A DNA stretch of 29,165 nt, taken from positions 1 through 29,165 of the forward strand of contig JAKNDB010000017.1 of assembly GCA_024305405.1 (NCBI GenBank), given 5' to 3'. The DNA is from Dirofilaria immitis (taxonomy: Eukaryota > Nematoda > Chromadorea > Rhabditida > Onchocercidae). The position numbers were made by a program, and so were the translations under genes. Positions within the stretch are counted from its first letter, which is position 1; each line of letters opens with the position of its first letter. Under the pieces are notes generated by a model. That model did not search any database. It saw nothing but the letters and a program-made list of their open reading frames with translations, and was not told where the DNA came from. Positions 1-9,800 of the stretch are shown piece by piece.

Positions 1-213
1 ATTTATCATACGCGTCTTCAAGCGACTTAACGCATAATTGGATTCTATCTAGTTTATCTTCGAGTACTTGTTTCCTTGTTGTATGAAGATTTCCTTGTTG
101 TTCGAGTGACAAATTCGGATCCGGGCATTCTAACTCTAGGAATTTATTTCTTGAAGAAGAAAGACTAACCTATTCTTCGCTGGTTGAATACCGGCAATGA
201 TGGTACTTGACAT
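1..213 (-). pseudogene. BEL/Pao retrotransposon gag, N-terminal fragment, frameshifted
   Basis: Seen: on the minus strand an ATG at 213-211 follows an LTR and a primer-binding site. It opens a frame starting MSSTIIAGIQPAKNRL, which meets a TAG at 138-136. The reading then continues open in another frame to the window edge, with an acidic, Gln- and Leu-rich, probably helical stretch. One missing base near position 139 explains the break. Known: BEL/Pao gag proteins commonly begin with a short Ser/Thr-rich start followed by a KNRL-type helix right after the leader. Inferred: this is the capsid precursor of a decayed or sequencing-damaged element whose body lies left of the window. The family call rests on the LTR ends, their placement and this N-terminus; no polymerase domain is visible. 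Confidence 0.7.
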
Positions 214-268
214 CGTACCTCACCTCGGGCACCAAAAATTATATCGCGTCTTTATTGGGTGTGAGCTG

Positions 269-283
269 ACGTCGAGGGGACCA
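269..283 (-). other. primer-binding site of the BEL/Pao element
   Basis: On the minus strand, TGGTCCCCTCGACGT begins three bases after the end of the LTR. It starts with TGG, the complement of a tRNA 3' CCA end, as expected of the tRNA primer site for minus-strand synthesis. The tRNA was not identified. Confidence 0.6.
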
Positions 284-285
284 AA

Positions 286-733
286 TGTCACCAGTGTTGG
301 GTATTGAGTAGGGTGTAGTGGAGCTGCATTGAGAGCACACCGTGAAGCCGAAACGTTTATTACTGATTGTACTTAAGTGATAACAATAATGTTGATGATG
401 ATCACTCGTGGTTTATATCTTCCCAGAAGTGGGAGTGGTTAATTCTAGCACCGGAAACATACCGGATATGGAGGAAACATTACAGTAAGATTAAACAGGG
501 AGATTAGCGTGGGAAAATAAGCGCTTAAACATAAAGATGTAGATTGGTTAGATAAGATAACAACAAAAACGTGTGAAAGACAATTTTAAGGAATGTAGAT
601 ATGCCTGGGATGATTCATGGTTTCACGAACATTAATTTACAGTGAGTAATCTATTTCCTTATTTGTTTACAATAAGAAATTTATTTAGTTATGTAATTGT
701 ATGTTGGAGTTTCGCGAATCAGCGTTCGCGACA
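286..733 (-). mobile_element. 5' LTR of a BEL/Pao retrotransposon
   Basis: Read on the minus strand, the element starts TGTCGCGAACG and ends GGTGACA, giving the TG...CA ends of an LTR of 448 bp. Inside are a TATAAA-like box near 410-417 and an AATAAA signal near 353-360, in the expected promoter then polyadenylation order. The primer-binding site and gag start follow at once, so this is the upstream LTR of an element transcribed leftwards. Its first 30 bases resemble the outer end of the solo LTR at 6077-6541, so the two belong to related families. The downstream LTR is outside the window, so LTR-to-LTR divergence cannot be judged. Confidence 0.75.
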
Positions 734-1189
734 GAGGAAGTGACATTTCATAATTTCTCCATGCATCATACTAATTTCTTATATTATTTGGAATATGTGA
801 ATTTGATATCTTTGCTGCATAAAAATTTAATTTTGCGGAATTCGAGTTAAATAATTCTTTTTAAACCGGAAGTGATATTTAGATTCGCCAAATCTTTATG
901 CAGAAATTATTTTTGTATGCATAATATTAAGAAATTACGATAACAAAAATTTCTCTTCACAGAAATGCGGTGATTCTGATGCAACATTAGTGAAGTATTA
1001 TCGCTTAATTAAAATCTCTGCTGAATTGAAATATATAAACCAAAATCTCAATAAAATAATCCTTATTAATATATTTCAAGTAACATTTGCTACATAAATT
1101 GCATGTTTTGATTTCATTATTTTAAATATTTTATACAACGGCTTCGAATTGCCTTAAATATTAGGACGAACATAGAGCAGTATGTGTAG
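734..1189. other. non-coding stretch, nothing recognised
   Basis: Very AT-rich DNA flanking the LTR. I see no open frame of note, no RNA gene and no clear repeat. Confidence 0.5.
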
Positions 1190-1380
1190 CATATGTCGAG
1201 AATTTTCTCGAAACTAATTTTTAATTATAAATATTTCTAAATCTTTATTTTTCTATGAATCATTAATTGCTTATGAAATGTAAACCACTCTCATGGCGCC
1301 GTTTCCGGCGGATGTTCTCATTCCATATGAATCATTGCTTATAAAATGTAAATCATTCTCATGGCGCCGTTTTTATTTTG
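1190..1380. repeat. dispersed repeat with an internal tandem copy, related to the insertions in both arms
   Basis: The stretch starts at TCGAGAATTTTCTCGA, a short hairpin, and continues with a segment containing TTCTATGAATCATT and CTCATGGCGCCG. The same series occurs near one end of the 620-bp insertion in each arm (reverse strand at about 13735-13840, forward strand at 23256-23365). Here the ATGAATCATT...CATGGCGCCG unit appears twice in tandem (about 1253-1302 and 1326-1368). Only this end of the longer element is present. Confidence 0.7.
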
Positions 1381-1670
1381 AGAGATAGAAAATATATAAT
1401 ATTTTGTTTCGCACTGATAATAATTGCAGCAGTTATCAACATCTTTTTATATTAAATATAGTAATATTGCGAGTTGTTGATGAGCAATTGGACAGAACTG
1501 TTTTTAAGAAGCAATAAAACATATATGTGTGGGAACAACATAGAACTAATATTGTATAGCAGCATAATAAATCTAGTATAAAAAGAGATAAAGATTAAAG
1601 CCACGAGAGCAGGATGATGTTAGTGGATCGACCGCGAAAATCATTAAAATGTTAACAGATGTCTCCTGGA

Positions 1671-1832
1671 TCACCGTATATATGCAGACATAGAAACGGA
1701 ATTACAATAAGAGGAAAATACGCAATAAAGAGGAAGAGCAAGGTAGACGAGAACAAGGAGTACGGTCATAAATGATGCAGTCGCCGAGGTTTGAACTGTG
1801 AGAAAGAATTCGAGCAGTGCTTCGTATTGCAT
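1671..1832 (-). CDS. possible small membrane peptide or decayed exon (53 codons)
   Basis: A minus-strand frame from an ATG at 1832 to a TGA at 1671 encodes 53 residues. Its middle is a strongly hydrophobic run (MTVLLVLVYLALPLYCVFSS) resembling a signal anchor or a single membrane helix. The local sequence is less AT-rich than its surroundings. I recognise no family and see no splice sites that tie it to another exon. It may be a lone remnant of a membrane-protein gene or a chance frame. Confidence 0.2.
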   Translation of the reverse strand: MQYEALLEFFLTVQTSATASFMTVLLVLVYLALPLYCVFSSYCNSVSMSAYIR

Positions 1833-3128
1833 ATTATACCCATAAATCAATACGTTAGTGATTTGTATTGCTCAGTAAGAAAATTGGTGGAAACTTACTT
1901 AGAAACTTACTTCGGTTTCCCGACAACTTGTAAGGAATTGGTTTTTGAAAATCACTAAGATTAAATGATAATAAAAATTTATTGGTCATCTAAACTAAAT
2001 TATGATTTCAACAAATTCTATCGCATATTAAGGCAGGAGACGAGAGTAAATTTCTTCAGAACGCTTAATGAAATTCTAAAATATTACTACAGCGTATATT
2101 TTACAAGGTATTAGTTATGTTTGTTACGCATATTTTAAGCGTCAATTTAAAAAACATGAGAAATTGTACAAAGCTATGATAACGAAATATTAAGTTTTAT
2201 AATATTTTTAGAAACAAAGGAAATAGAATATAATTATTTAATTTCATTAAAAAGTTAAAATTCTTATCATAAACTGAATAAAAGGTTCAGAAAAATGTTG
2301 AGATAACCATTATGCATTAATAAAATGAAAACATGGCTTGATTTCATCATGCGGCTTTATGATTTTAAATCCAAAATTTCTATTTAAGTTTTACTGCCAA
2401 GCAGGAAAAACTGATAGTCATTGAGTTTATAAATTCTGAAAGTTCTGGAAATTGAGAGATTTGGTTATTAATAAGCTTATTCTATTTATTTAAATAAATT
2501 TCTGGAAATTTTCACTTTAAATCTAACTAGAAATAAAAATTGACTTCTCGTAATAATAGACAGTAATATTTGATACACTATTTAAAAAAAAAAAAAGTTC
2601 AGTTGGGAATGATATAAATTCAATGGATAACAATGCAAAATGGGAATGCAATTGAATATCATATAATGATGTAAGGCGGTAAAAGTTTGTGGTTGATGCC
2701 ATTATCATCATCTGAAGACTCACTTTGCAAATCATGCTCGGTTGAAAATAAGAATATTAAATCACACATTACCATTCAAGCAATTCTGGAAAATGAATGT
2801 AATGTGTGAAATTAATTTTATATGATCAAATGCAAGGATATGGAAATCTTTTTCATATACTTGAAATTCCATAAAAGCGTAGAGCTAAATGCGGACGGAG
2901 CAATTATAGAATCATGAGAATAATCGGCAAGCAATAATGATTCTTACTAACTTTATTCACCGATTTCAGTCAGAAAATCATAAGTATCGCTTAACCGTCG
3001 TCCATTGATACATTACAATTTATATCATTGTACTTATTCGTAAAGAGAAATTTATAGATAGCTATATATGATAAAATATGAGATGCAGATGAAGTTAATC
3101 AAAGAGGATTATAAGAGTAATTATTGTA
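1833..3128. other. non-coding stretch, nothing recognised
   Basis: AT-rich DNA with a poly-A run at about 2582-2596. Short frames here show no domain, motif or flanking splice signals. I regard it as intergenic or decayed sequence. Confidence 0.5.
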
Positions 3129-3344
3129 TTACTGCGGTTTTTTGTGAAGTTGAGTAATTGATTTAGTGAAGAAATTTTCTGGTTGTCTGGGAATCTTTCC
3201 CGAATCAATCTGAACGATTTTACTACATTGCCACAAATAATCAGAAATTTTCTGCTGCTGCAATTTTTCGAAAAAAATGCTGACATCAGCAATTAAATAA
3301 TTCATGCATATTTCTTTCTCAGATAAGCTTTCAGCCTGATGCAT
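3129..3344 (-). CDS. hypothetical coding-like fragment beside an inverted repeat
   Basis: A 71-codon frame from an ATG at 3344. The product is hydrophilic, rich in Gln, Lys, Ser and Glu, with a possible short helix (FFEKLQQQKISDYLWQ), so it reads more like protein than most frames nearby. Its start (MHQAE) lies in the inverted repeat at 3327-3608. The mirror copy opens with a similar MHQVE at 7659 but diverges at once, so the two are not full duplicates. There is no recognised family and no clear splice context. It may be a decayed exon. Confidence 0.22.
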   Translation of the reverse strand: MHQAESLSEKEICMNYLIADVSIFFEKLQQQKISDYLWQCSKIVQIDSGKIPRQPENFFTKSITQLHKKPQ

Positions 3345-3608
3345 ATGTTAAGTGAAGATACTTTCAAGCGCTTTCTTTTTGGATTTCAGACTGTGCAAAA
3401 AATCCGACCAACTTTATTGTTAGTACTGTTAAAGAACGGGATGTATTGTTCTTCAAGCATGTAAGGAATAGAAATTTGACATATTTTAATCGAAAAGAGT
3501 TTTACAAAAAATCAAATGGATTATCAAACGGAATTGCTATCTGTATAACCCATGCCTGTGTTAATTGTGAGTGTTGGCTTCTCTTAGTGTTACTAATGGA
3601 TTGAAAAC
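3327..3608 (+). repeat. inverted repeat unit A, left copy
   Basis: About 280 bp that recurs in reverse complement at 7397-7675 with scattered substitutions. Both copies contain TACTTTCAAGCGCTTTCTTT and GTACTGTTAA next to GAACGGGATG. The best old reading frame (in the 7.4-kb copy, minus strand) gives a short stretch like AYVKENTFKRFLLDFKLCKK before stops, suggesting a dead coding segment. No family recognised. Confidence 0.8.
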
Positions 3609-3689
3609 CATATTGAAAGATTAGGTCAGTATTCAAATTAATTTTACAAATTATGCTAATTAGCTCGTTCTACACCGCATGTGTTCCTA

Positions 3690-3790
3690 CGTTCACAATT
3701 AATTCGAATTTTTCACCGATAAATGGTTATTGCTTCCATCAAATACAGTCACATTTATTTTGATGCTAAATTAAATGGATTTTATTTGTT
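3690..3790 (+). repeat. inverted repeat unit B, left copy (diverged)
   Basis: The segment TTTTTCACCGATAAATGG and about 60 following bases match, in reverse complement, the stretch near 5325-5420. One frame of both copies reads FFTDKW followed by a hydrophobic run and then an in-frame TAA at the same place, so both look like the same dead membrane-protein exon. With unit A it forms a larger old inverted duplication. Confidence 0.55.
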
Positions 3791-3870
3791 CAATTTTAGA
3801 TCGGAACTGATGAGTAAAAATCGTTTATATCATTCCGGAAAATATTGTTAATAATTGCTCTGTATCATGA

Positions 3871-4218
3871 ATCACTGTTAGATACAGAAGGTGCTTCTTA
3901 TCATATTTCGGATTTTTTTCCGCAAAAGATGAAGAGCTTGGCCCCTACACTTCAGCCAGTCAGCGTCAACAGCTGAAGACGCTATACGCTATTTTCAACT
4001 ACGTCGCAAACAAAAATTCTCAACAGTATTTAATTTTTTATTATATCTCAATTATAATAGTATTTTTAACGATTTTTTTGTATTGTACGATAAAAGCACC
4101 AAATAAATGCTATTGCGAATCCTTCTTGATATCGAAATACTCCATATATAACCTTCACTCCCTCACGAAAAAAAAAAGGAAAACGGCAATCAGAAGGAAT
4201 TTCATTAACAGAATATAG
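3871..4218 (+). CDS. coding-like island without a start codon (115 open codons)
   Basis: A plus-strand frame is open for 115 codons with no ATG near its beginning, so it can only be an exon or a remnant. The part at 3928-4020 is markedly less AT-rich than its surroundings and reads as ordinary soluble protein (DEELGPYTSASQRQQLKTLY). A hydrophobic helix (IFYYISIIIVFLTIFLYC) and a basic tail follow. No strong donor or acceptor bounds it and no family is recognised. A second island at 4548-4693 lies on the same strand behind a TTTAG acceptor and could belong to the same gene. Chance remains possible. Confidence 0.25.
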   Translation: MTVRYRRCFLSYFGFFSAKDEELGPYTSASQRQQLKTLYAIFNYVANKNSQQYLIFYYISIIIVFLTIFLYCTIKAPNKCYCESFLISKYSIYNLHSLTKKKRKTAIRRNFINRI

Positions 4219-4547
4219 TTTGAATCAAACTTAATAACTTTTAATGATTTTGTTGTGTATTTGAAAAATGCATTCTCCACATTTGAAGTCTTATTTTAAG
4301 AACTTTCTTAAATTTTAAAAACTTTAAGTTAATTTATTCTGGCAATTTCTGCCTTGTTCTTTTTATCGAATATTGTCTCCTACAATATCCGATAGTGGAG
4401 AACACTATGTCCATTACTCTGCACTCATTCCAGGCTCTCAATTATCTGCTTTTTACAATTTTTAAACTGAAGTTAGTGATTGATTAGTTTATTTGATAGA
4501 ATATTAACTATTTTAGGAGCTAAATCAAATTCAGTAGTTTCATTTAG

Positions 4548-4693
4548 CCTCTTTTACCTGGCATAATGATCCGGCAAACAAAAGTAAGATCAACATAAAT
4601 GAAGTCGGCGAACAGAAAGAGCTGAATGGAAGAAAAATTATTACAATTATTTTCATTTCCAGTCGTATTTTTCAAATGCTGAACTTAATTTAA
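4548..4693 (+). CDS. possible exon, unknown protein
   Basis: Behind an acceptor-like CATTTAG, an open frame reads FTWHNDPANKSKININ followed by EVGEQKELNGRK and a short hydrophobic end before a stop at about 4691. The polar composition is protein-like. There is no good donor inside and no recognised family. It could be the last exon of a gene including the 3871-4218 island, or a remnant. Confidence 0.2.
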
Positions 4694-4830
4694 GGAAAAT
4701 TGGGAACTTTTTCTCTTTATGTAAGATAACATTGAGTGTTGTAAAAAGGAACATTTTCATGCAGATACGTTCAAAGATTTGTCAAAGGTGTGTGTAAAGC
4801 AAAATATAGTTATTTTAATGCATACTTTTT
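4665..4830 (+). repeat. diverged direct repeat, first copy
   Basis: About 160 bp with TTTTTCAAATGCT, an AATTTAAGG...TTGGGAA block and ACATTTTCATGCAG, in the same order and orientation as at 6870-7030. Many substitutions and small indels separate the copies, so the repeat is old. Function unknown. Confidence 0.6.
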
Positions 4831-5309
4831 TCAAAACATCAAATAATATCTGCATCATTAATAGATCAAGAACAACAGATAAGTGTATCACACATATCTT
4901 TAAAAAATTATATTTCAAATCTATGTGAAATCATATTTCAAATGTGTTAAAAATTAATTAAATTAATTTCGAAAAGGTTCAACTGAAAAAATATAGAACC
5001 ATTTATTTATCTCAGTGAGAGTAACATTTAGTAAAAAATGTGCCGCAAATGCAAATAATGAATCTGTCATAAAAAATTGTATTTATTTCAGTAAATTTTA
5101 ATGATTTGCACTCAAATCACGTTTGCGATTGGTGATATCAGTGTTGCACCGAAATTTTGTTTCCAGATAAAATGCCGGTTGAAAACCAGAAAGGTTAGTC
5201 TGAAAATCGATTAATATTTCGACCAGTTATTGAAATATTGAAGCCGATATATGAAGATTTATATGATTTAGCAGATTAAATAATGGATAAATTCTCGAAA
5301 ATTCGTTTA
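4831..5309. other. non-coding stretch, nothing recognised
   Basis: AT-rich with no supported gene, RNA or repeat. Confidence 0.5.
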
Positions 5310-5440
5310 TTAAAATTAGTGGATATGGAACTTACCCATTTAATGAACGCCCAGAATAAGTGCAATCGTACTCGATATGAATAATATCCATTTATCGGTG
5401 AAAAATGCGGAGTAATATCAAATACAAAAACAAGTGAAAT
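5310..5440 (-). repeat. inverted repeat unit B, right copy (diverged)
   Basis: Reverse-strand partner of 3690-3790. The minus-strand frame reads FFTDKWILFISSTIALILGV before a stop. A different 75-codon minus frame (5503-5276) covers the same stretch and is hydrophobic throughout, but the frame shared by both copies is the more informative. A GTAAGT donor-like site follows at about 5332-5337. Likely a dead exon of an unknown membrane protein. Confidence 0.5.
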
Positions 5441-6070
5441 GTTGAGGAAGCCAAGTTTACATGACTGGCTAAATAATAGCAATATAATGAGTGGCATTAA
5501 CATGCATTGATTTTCATCTTTAGGATTTAATATTATGAAATTTGAGTAATACGTTTTAGGACAGAAGATATATCATTTGATTCTAATAAACTTAATAACT
5601 ATTCAGCCCAATCCTTTCATAAAGCTTTTTGTCTGAATAATGCTTGAATTTCCGTTTATCACTTTCTGTTTATTATCTGTTTGAAGAACAATATCTCTCT
5701 GCATTATAAACGTATATGTTATCCATATTAGAACCAAATACATAACCTATGTGTTATATACAATGATATGGTATTGCTAGTTAGCCCAAAGATCGATATC
5801 TTCGATGCATAGGTGATTTCATTGTTCTTAAATATAATGAGAAATTCATGGAATCAAATATCAATAAAAACATAATTTACAGGTTCTGATTTTTCTATTT
5901 ACCAGCCTGAGATAAGATTTCTATGATAGCCTAACATTATTACTCTTAAAACACTGATATTCATATAATATCTGCTAAAAGGACTCAGTTACTTTTGAAT
6001 TCTTGCTGGTATACATCTGTCTTTTCTACGAAAGTTATTATTTTATTCTATAAAATACCAACCACAACAA
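5441..6070. other. non-coding stretch, nothing recognised
   Basis: AT-rich DNA between the unit-B copy and the solo LTR. No supported features. Confidence 0.5.
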
Positions 6071-6076
6071 TATAGT

Positions 6077-6541
6077 TGTCGCGAATTTTTCAGCCGCGGA
6101 GTGATGTCGAATATTAGCCAAATACTAGCAGTGTTTCAACGGGTTGATTTGTCGTGCTAGTTGATCAGCTTACTGTGGTTTGCTGAGGTAAATCGAGTTG
6201 ATTTATTTTGTTTTGAGTTCAATTGAATTGGGCCGGTTGGAACTGTATTGAGTCCACCCGATAGTAAAAACTTTTACTTGTAAAAATATATCTGCTTCGT
6301 TATACCATAGGGTTTTTATATGGATTAGGAGAAAGGAATAGTTTTCCATTAGGCAGCGCTATTAAAATTCAATTACGACCTAGACAAAATCCAATGGGAA
6401 GATTAGGATGAGAATTTGGAGAAAGATGTGAATTTTAGATAAATACCATAAGCGACTGCTAACAAAGGCATTTCCCAAACAGTATGAGCTCTTTATTTGA
6501 TCATTCATTTAGTCGGATTTCGCGAATGCGAATTCGTGACA
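6077..6541 (-). mobile_element. solo LTR of a BEL/Pao-type element with 5-bp target duplication
   Basis: The 465-bp block starts TGTCGCGAATTTTTC and ends GAATTCGTGACA. It is flanked by the perfect direct repeat ATAGT at 6072-6076 and 6542-6546, the hallmark of integration. No internal region, primer site or gag lies next to it, so recombination between two LTRs probably removed the body. On the minus strand its start (TGTCACGAATTCGC) resembles the start of the LTR at 286-733, and a TATAAA-like box lies near 6315-6320 with AATAAA further on, so it is probably oriented leftwards. It sits between the two right-hand units of the 3.3-7.7 kb inverted duplication and partly explains their wider spacing. 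Confidence 0.85.
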
Positions 6542-6632
6542 ATAGTCTTCAAGAAAACTGTTTTCAGGCATTATCTCTGCAACTGTTTTTAAGAATTATG
6601 TTAAATCGATAGATCAAAATCTAAATTAAGTA

Positions 6633-6710
6633 AATAATTTCAATAAATAGCATGATAATAATGTAATTGCAATTTTTTCAATAATTTCAATAAATAGCAT
6701 GATAATAATG
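6633..6710 (+). repeat. short tandem duplication
   Basis: A 31-bp unit (AATAATTTCAATAAATAGCA plus 11 bases) occurs at 6633-6663 and again, identically, at 6680-6710, with 16 bases between. This is a recent local duplication with no obvious function. Confidence 0.85.
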
Positions 6711-6869
6711 CATTTTTCCATTGAACATATTTGTTTGACAACTGAACAAAACAAGACCACGATAAACGAGATCAACAGGAAAATAAAAAGAGCAGGTAGA
6801 ATGATACGATATTAGTAGTTATTCGCGAAAGCACCTTTTTTTCATTTGTTAAAACTTTTCCATTCGCAA

Positions 6870-7030
6870 GAGCATTTTTTCAAATGCTTAATTTAAAGTT
6901 AAATTTAAGGTAAATTGAGATTGGGAAATTTTGTCCTTGAAGAGATCAGAAGTTGTGAATAAGAGACATTTTCATGCAGTTATGTTTAAAGTTTTCCCAA
7001 AGCAACTGTTTTAATGCTAGAATATTTGGG
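6870..7030 (+). repeat. diverged direct repeat, second copy
   Basis: Partner of 4665-4830 in the same orientation; shares TTTTTCAAATGCT, ACATTTTCATGCAG and TTTTAATGC. Confidence 0.6.
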
Positions 7031-7396
7031 AACTTGTAGCAAAGGCATAAATATATCGAACTTTGGAAATTTCCTGGAAGTATGACTAGATAAAACGTGC
7101 AGCTAAAGTGGAAGTAATATTTTTTTTTGTTATTTCATCAGCAAATATTAAGCTTTATTGCATCACTCATGTTTTCGCTTCTTCGCAACTGAAATTTTCA
7201 TCCAAAAATGAAGAAAGACTGAGATATTCATTGATATATTTATCTTTAATTTAAAATAACATATTTCGAGATACGGAATTCTTCTATTTTTTTAAACAAT
7301 GCATCAATGGAAATCAAAAGAATTTTTTTCCTTGTTTCAAGAAGCGATCCAAATCACCTTCCATTCAAAAAAGGCTATAAATCGCATGAAAAACGA

Positions 7397-7675
7397 TTTC
7401 AATCCCAGATTAGTAACACTAAGAGAAGCCAATACTCACAATTAACACAGGCATGGGTTATACAGATAGCAATTCCGTTTGATAATCCATTTGATTTTTT
7501 GTAAAACTCTTTTGATTAAAATATGTCAAATTTCTATTCCTTACATGCTTGAAGAACAATACATCCCGTTCCTTAACAGTACTAACAATAAAGCTGGCCG
7601 GATTTTTTGCACAGTTTGAAATCCAAAAGAAAGCGCTTGAAAGTATTTTCCTTGACATATGCATCAGGTTGAAAG
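7397..7675 (-). repeat. inverted repeat unit A, right copy
   Basis: Reverse-complement partner of 3327-3608. A 68-codon minus-strand frame (7664-7458) lies inside but is not conserved in the other copy, so I do not treat it as a gene. The copies look roughly nine-tenths identical by eye, much older than the 6.2-kb arms. Confidence 0.8.
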
Positions 7676-7811
7676 AGGAATTGATTGCGTAAATAAACTT
7701 GCTTTGCTATATGCACTTATTTTGATCAAAGTAATGGAATCGATACAACCCATCGTCATCACTCTTCCTATCGACGCTGCAGCTACAATATTAGTACATA
7801 TTTTTCTATAG
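7659..7811 (+). CDS. possible 50-residue membrane peptide or dead exon
   Basis: An ATG at 7659 opens a 50-codon frame ending in TAG at 7809. The second half is hydrophobic and less AT-rich (SIQPIVITLPIDAAATILVH), like a membrane helix. The first residues overlap unit A. It lies about 320 bp outside the palindrome arm and has no copy beyond the other arm. No family recognised and no clear splice sites. Confidence 0.18.
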   Translation: MHQVERGIDCVNKLALLYALILIKVMESIQPIVITLPIDAAATILVHIFL

Positions 7812-8131
7812 TAAAAATTTTGATGGGTAAAGAGATAATTAGATTATTCATTGAATACAAATTAAACTGTTCAGCAAGCAAAATTTCCTAATTTTAATTT
7901 GCTGCAAATAATCATCGTGTGTGATTCACATAAATACTTAAATTCTGAAATGAGCTTTTGAAAATACAGATTGAAAGATAAAGCAAGAAGAAACTTTCTT
8001 TTTTAAAAAAAAAAACTTTTTCAGTCAAGGAAAACTTCACGGAAAGACCAACTATACAAAAAATTCGAATTGTTAGGGTGATGCAGATTTAAATGTAATA
8101 AAAAATTTTTGGTATAAATTCTAGAAATTGC
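7812..8131. other. non-coding flank of the left arm
   Basis: AT-rich, nothing recognised. The last bases before the arm (GAAATTGC) differ from the sequence outside the other arm. Confidence 0.5.
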
Positions 8132-9789
8132 ATGATCAAATCTAATCCTCTTCTTTATTTTATAAACCACCTGGTCACTCAGCATTTTTTATTTCTTTCT
8201 TATGCTTTTTTTTAGCTTATAATAAGACTTAAGAAGAAATAAACCGTAACGTATTAATCGTCATGGAGAAATCCTAAAACAATTAATCAGTTTCACTTTC
8301 TATATTTCTAAAAATATTAGGATTAGGCGTTGGTATTTAAATTATCTGAAGTTCATATAGAATTTCTTTCGTTTTCCGGTCGATATTTTGAGAATAACGA
8401 TAAACTTAACTGATAAGATTTTTTTATTACTTTCTTGCTTGATAAGATTTTTTATTATTTTCAATAAAAGAAGCATAAAAAATCCTTTGTTGCTGATTGC
8501 TCAAAATCCATTATACGTTGCTTAAATTTTCAAAATTTAAAAATTTTGTTTATGTTAGAATTATCGATGTCGCTGAAATTGCAAGGAGAACTAAAATAAT
8601 TGTATGACTTTAATTTATAATTATTTCAAAACGTTTTCAATAATTTTCCAAATATCAACATAAATGAAAAGGCATTTCCAGTCTTCAACGACACATTTTA
8701 TTTGAATGTTTGGTCGTAGATATGTTGTCAAGGGAACAAATTAGTGTAAAAATTGCAATGTTATTAGGAATTGATGACATGAAAGTAAGAAATATTAAGT
8801 TTATTGTAATGTTATACAGTGGATATTTGTGATTTTAAGAAATCAAAAATAGAAAAAAAAACAAAACATTAAATGATTACTGCAAAAAGAAAATTTCATG
8901 TATGGGAACTATTTGTTTATGCAAAGTTTTCTATCTTGATGATCACGCCGTTTTCAAAATACTTCAGATTTTCTTCTTCTCAATAATAATATTGCCATTG
9001 ATATTACTAAAATCTCTGAGTTTTCAGTGCAAAATTTTGCACAACTAGCATTCTAAAGCAAAACTTATGATTAAATTTGCTGAAAAATTTCATTACATTT
9101 TCCAGTGTTGCTCATATTATCAAGAAAAATTATCGATAAAAATAATTAAATAATACTAATTGCAATCGATGACGAAATCTCATAATCTCCTTTACATAGC
9201 AACTACATTTTTTAAGATTAATGCCAATTACTTTAATCAAATTTCATAATAAATTGTCAACCGATAACTAATATTAATAAGGTGCGATAATAAGAAACCA
9301 TCAATTACTTTATTAAGATATTGTTGTAAATTATTATTGCAATAAGTAATTCTATCACATCATCATTTCACATGCTACTGATATTCTAAGAATAGATGGA
9401 ACAACATCTTTTGGTAGCGATGAAATAGGGTTGCAGCATTTATTTTTTGACAAAATTTGAGCTTTTGTCTTTAACACTTGTACGCACAGCTTTTATATTC
9501 AATTTATACTAAAGTTTGAATAATATGATGAAAATAAAAAACAAAGGATTCAGATTCAAATTTTTTGCTATATGCATATTTCTAGAATGAAAAATGAGAA
9601 TAATTCTAGGTTTATTCCAAACTTCCACGGATAGATTATATAGCGCATTTTTACCGCATTAATACATTTATCGACTTCGTTGATTCATTGAGATCGTCAG
9701 AAAAATAGCGCATACATCAATGTTCTTATTTTAAGTAGAAAATTACGTGATATCTTAATTACCATTTTGATATCGAGAATAAATTATGA
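8132..9789. other. upstream part of the left arm, no gene seen
   Basis: AT-rich sequence before the receptor gene. A small direct repeat containing GATAAGATTTTTT lies at about 8412-8457. I see no exon with supporting splice signals. Confidence 0.5.
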
Positions 9790-9796
9790 TTTTCAG
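9790..9796 (+). promoter_or_regulatory. likely trans-splice (spliced leader) acceptor of receptor copy A, left arm
   Basis: TTTTCAG ends four bases before the ATG at 9801, the usual place for a nematode spliced-leader acceptor. The same motif precedes copy B at 12412 and the right-arm copy, supporting this start codon. Confidence 0.5.
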
Positions 9797-9800
9797 CGAA

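Noticed and set aside
7307..7504. 65-codon plus-strand frame running into inverted repeat unit A
   Set aside because: Not conserved in the other copy of unit A; no splice or domain support.
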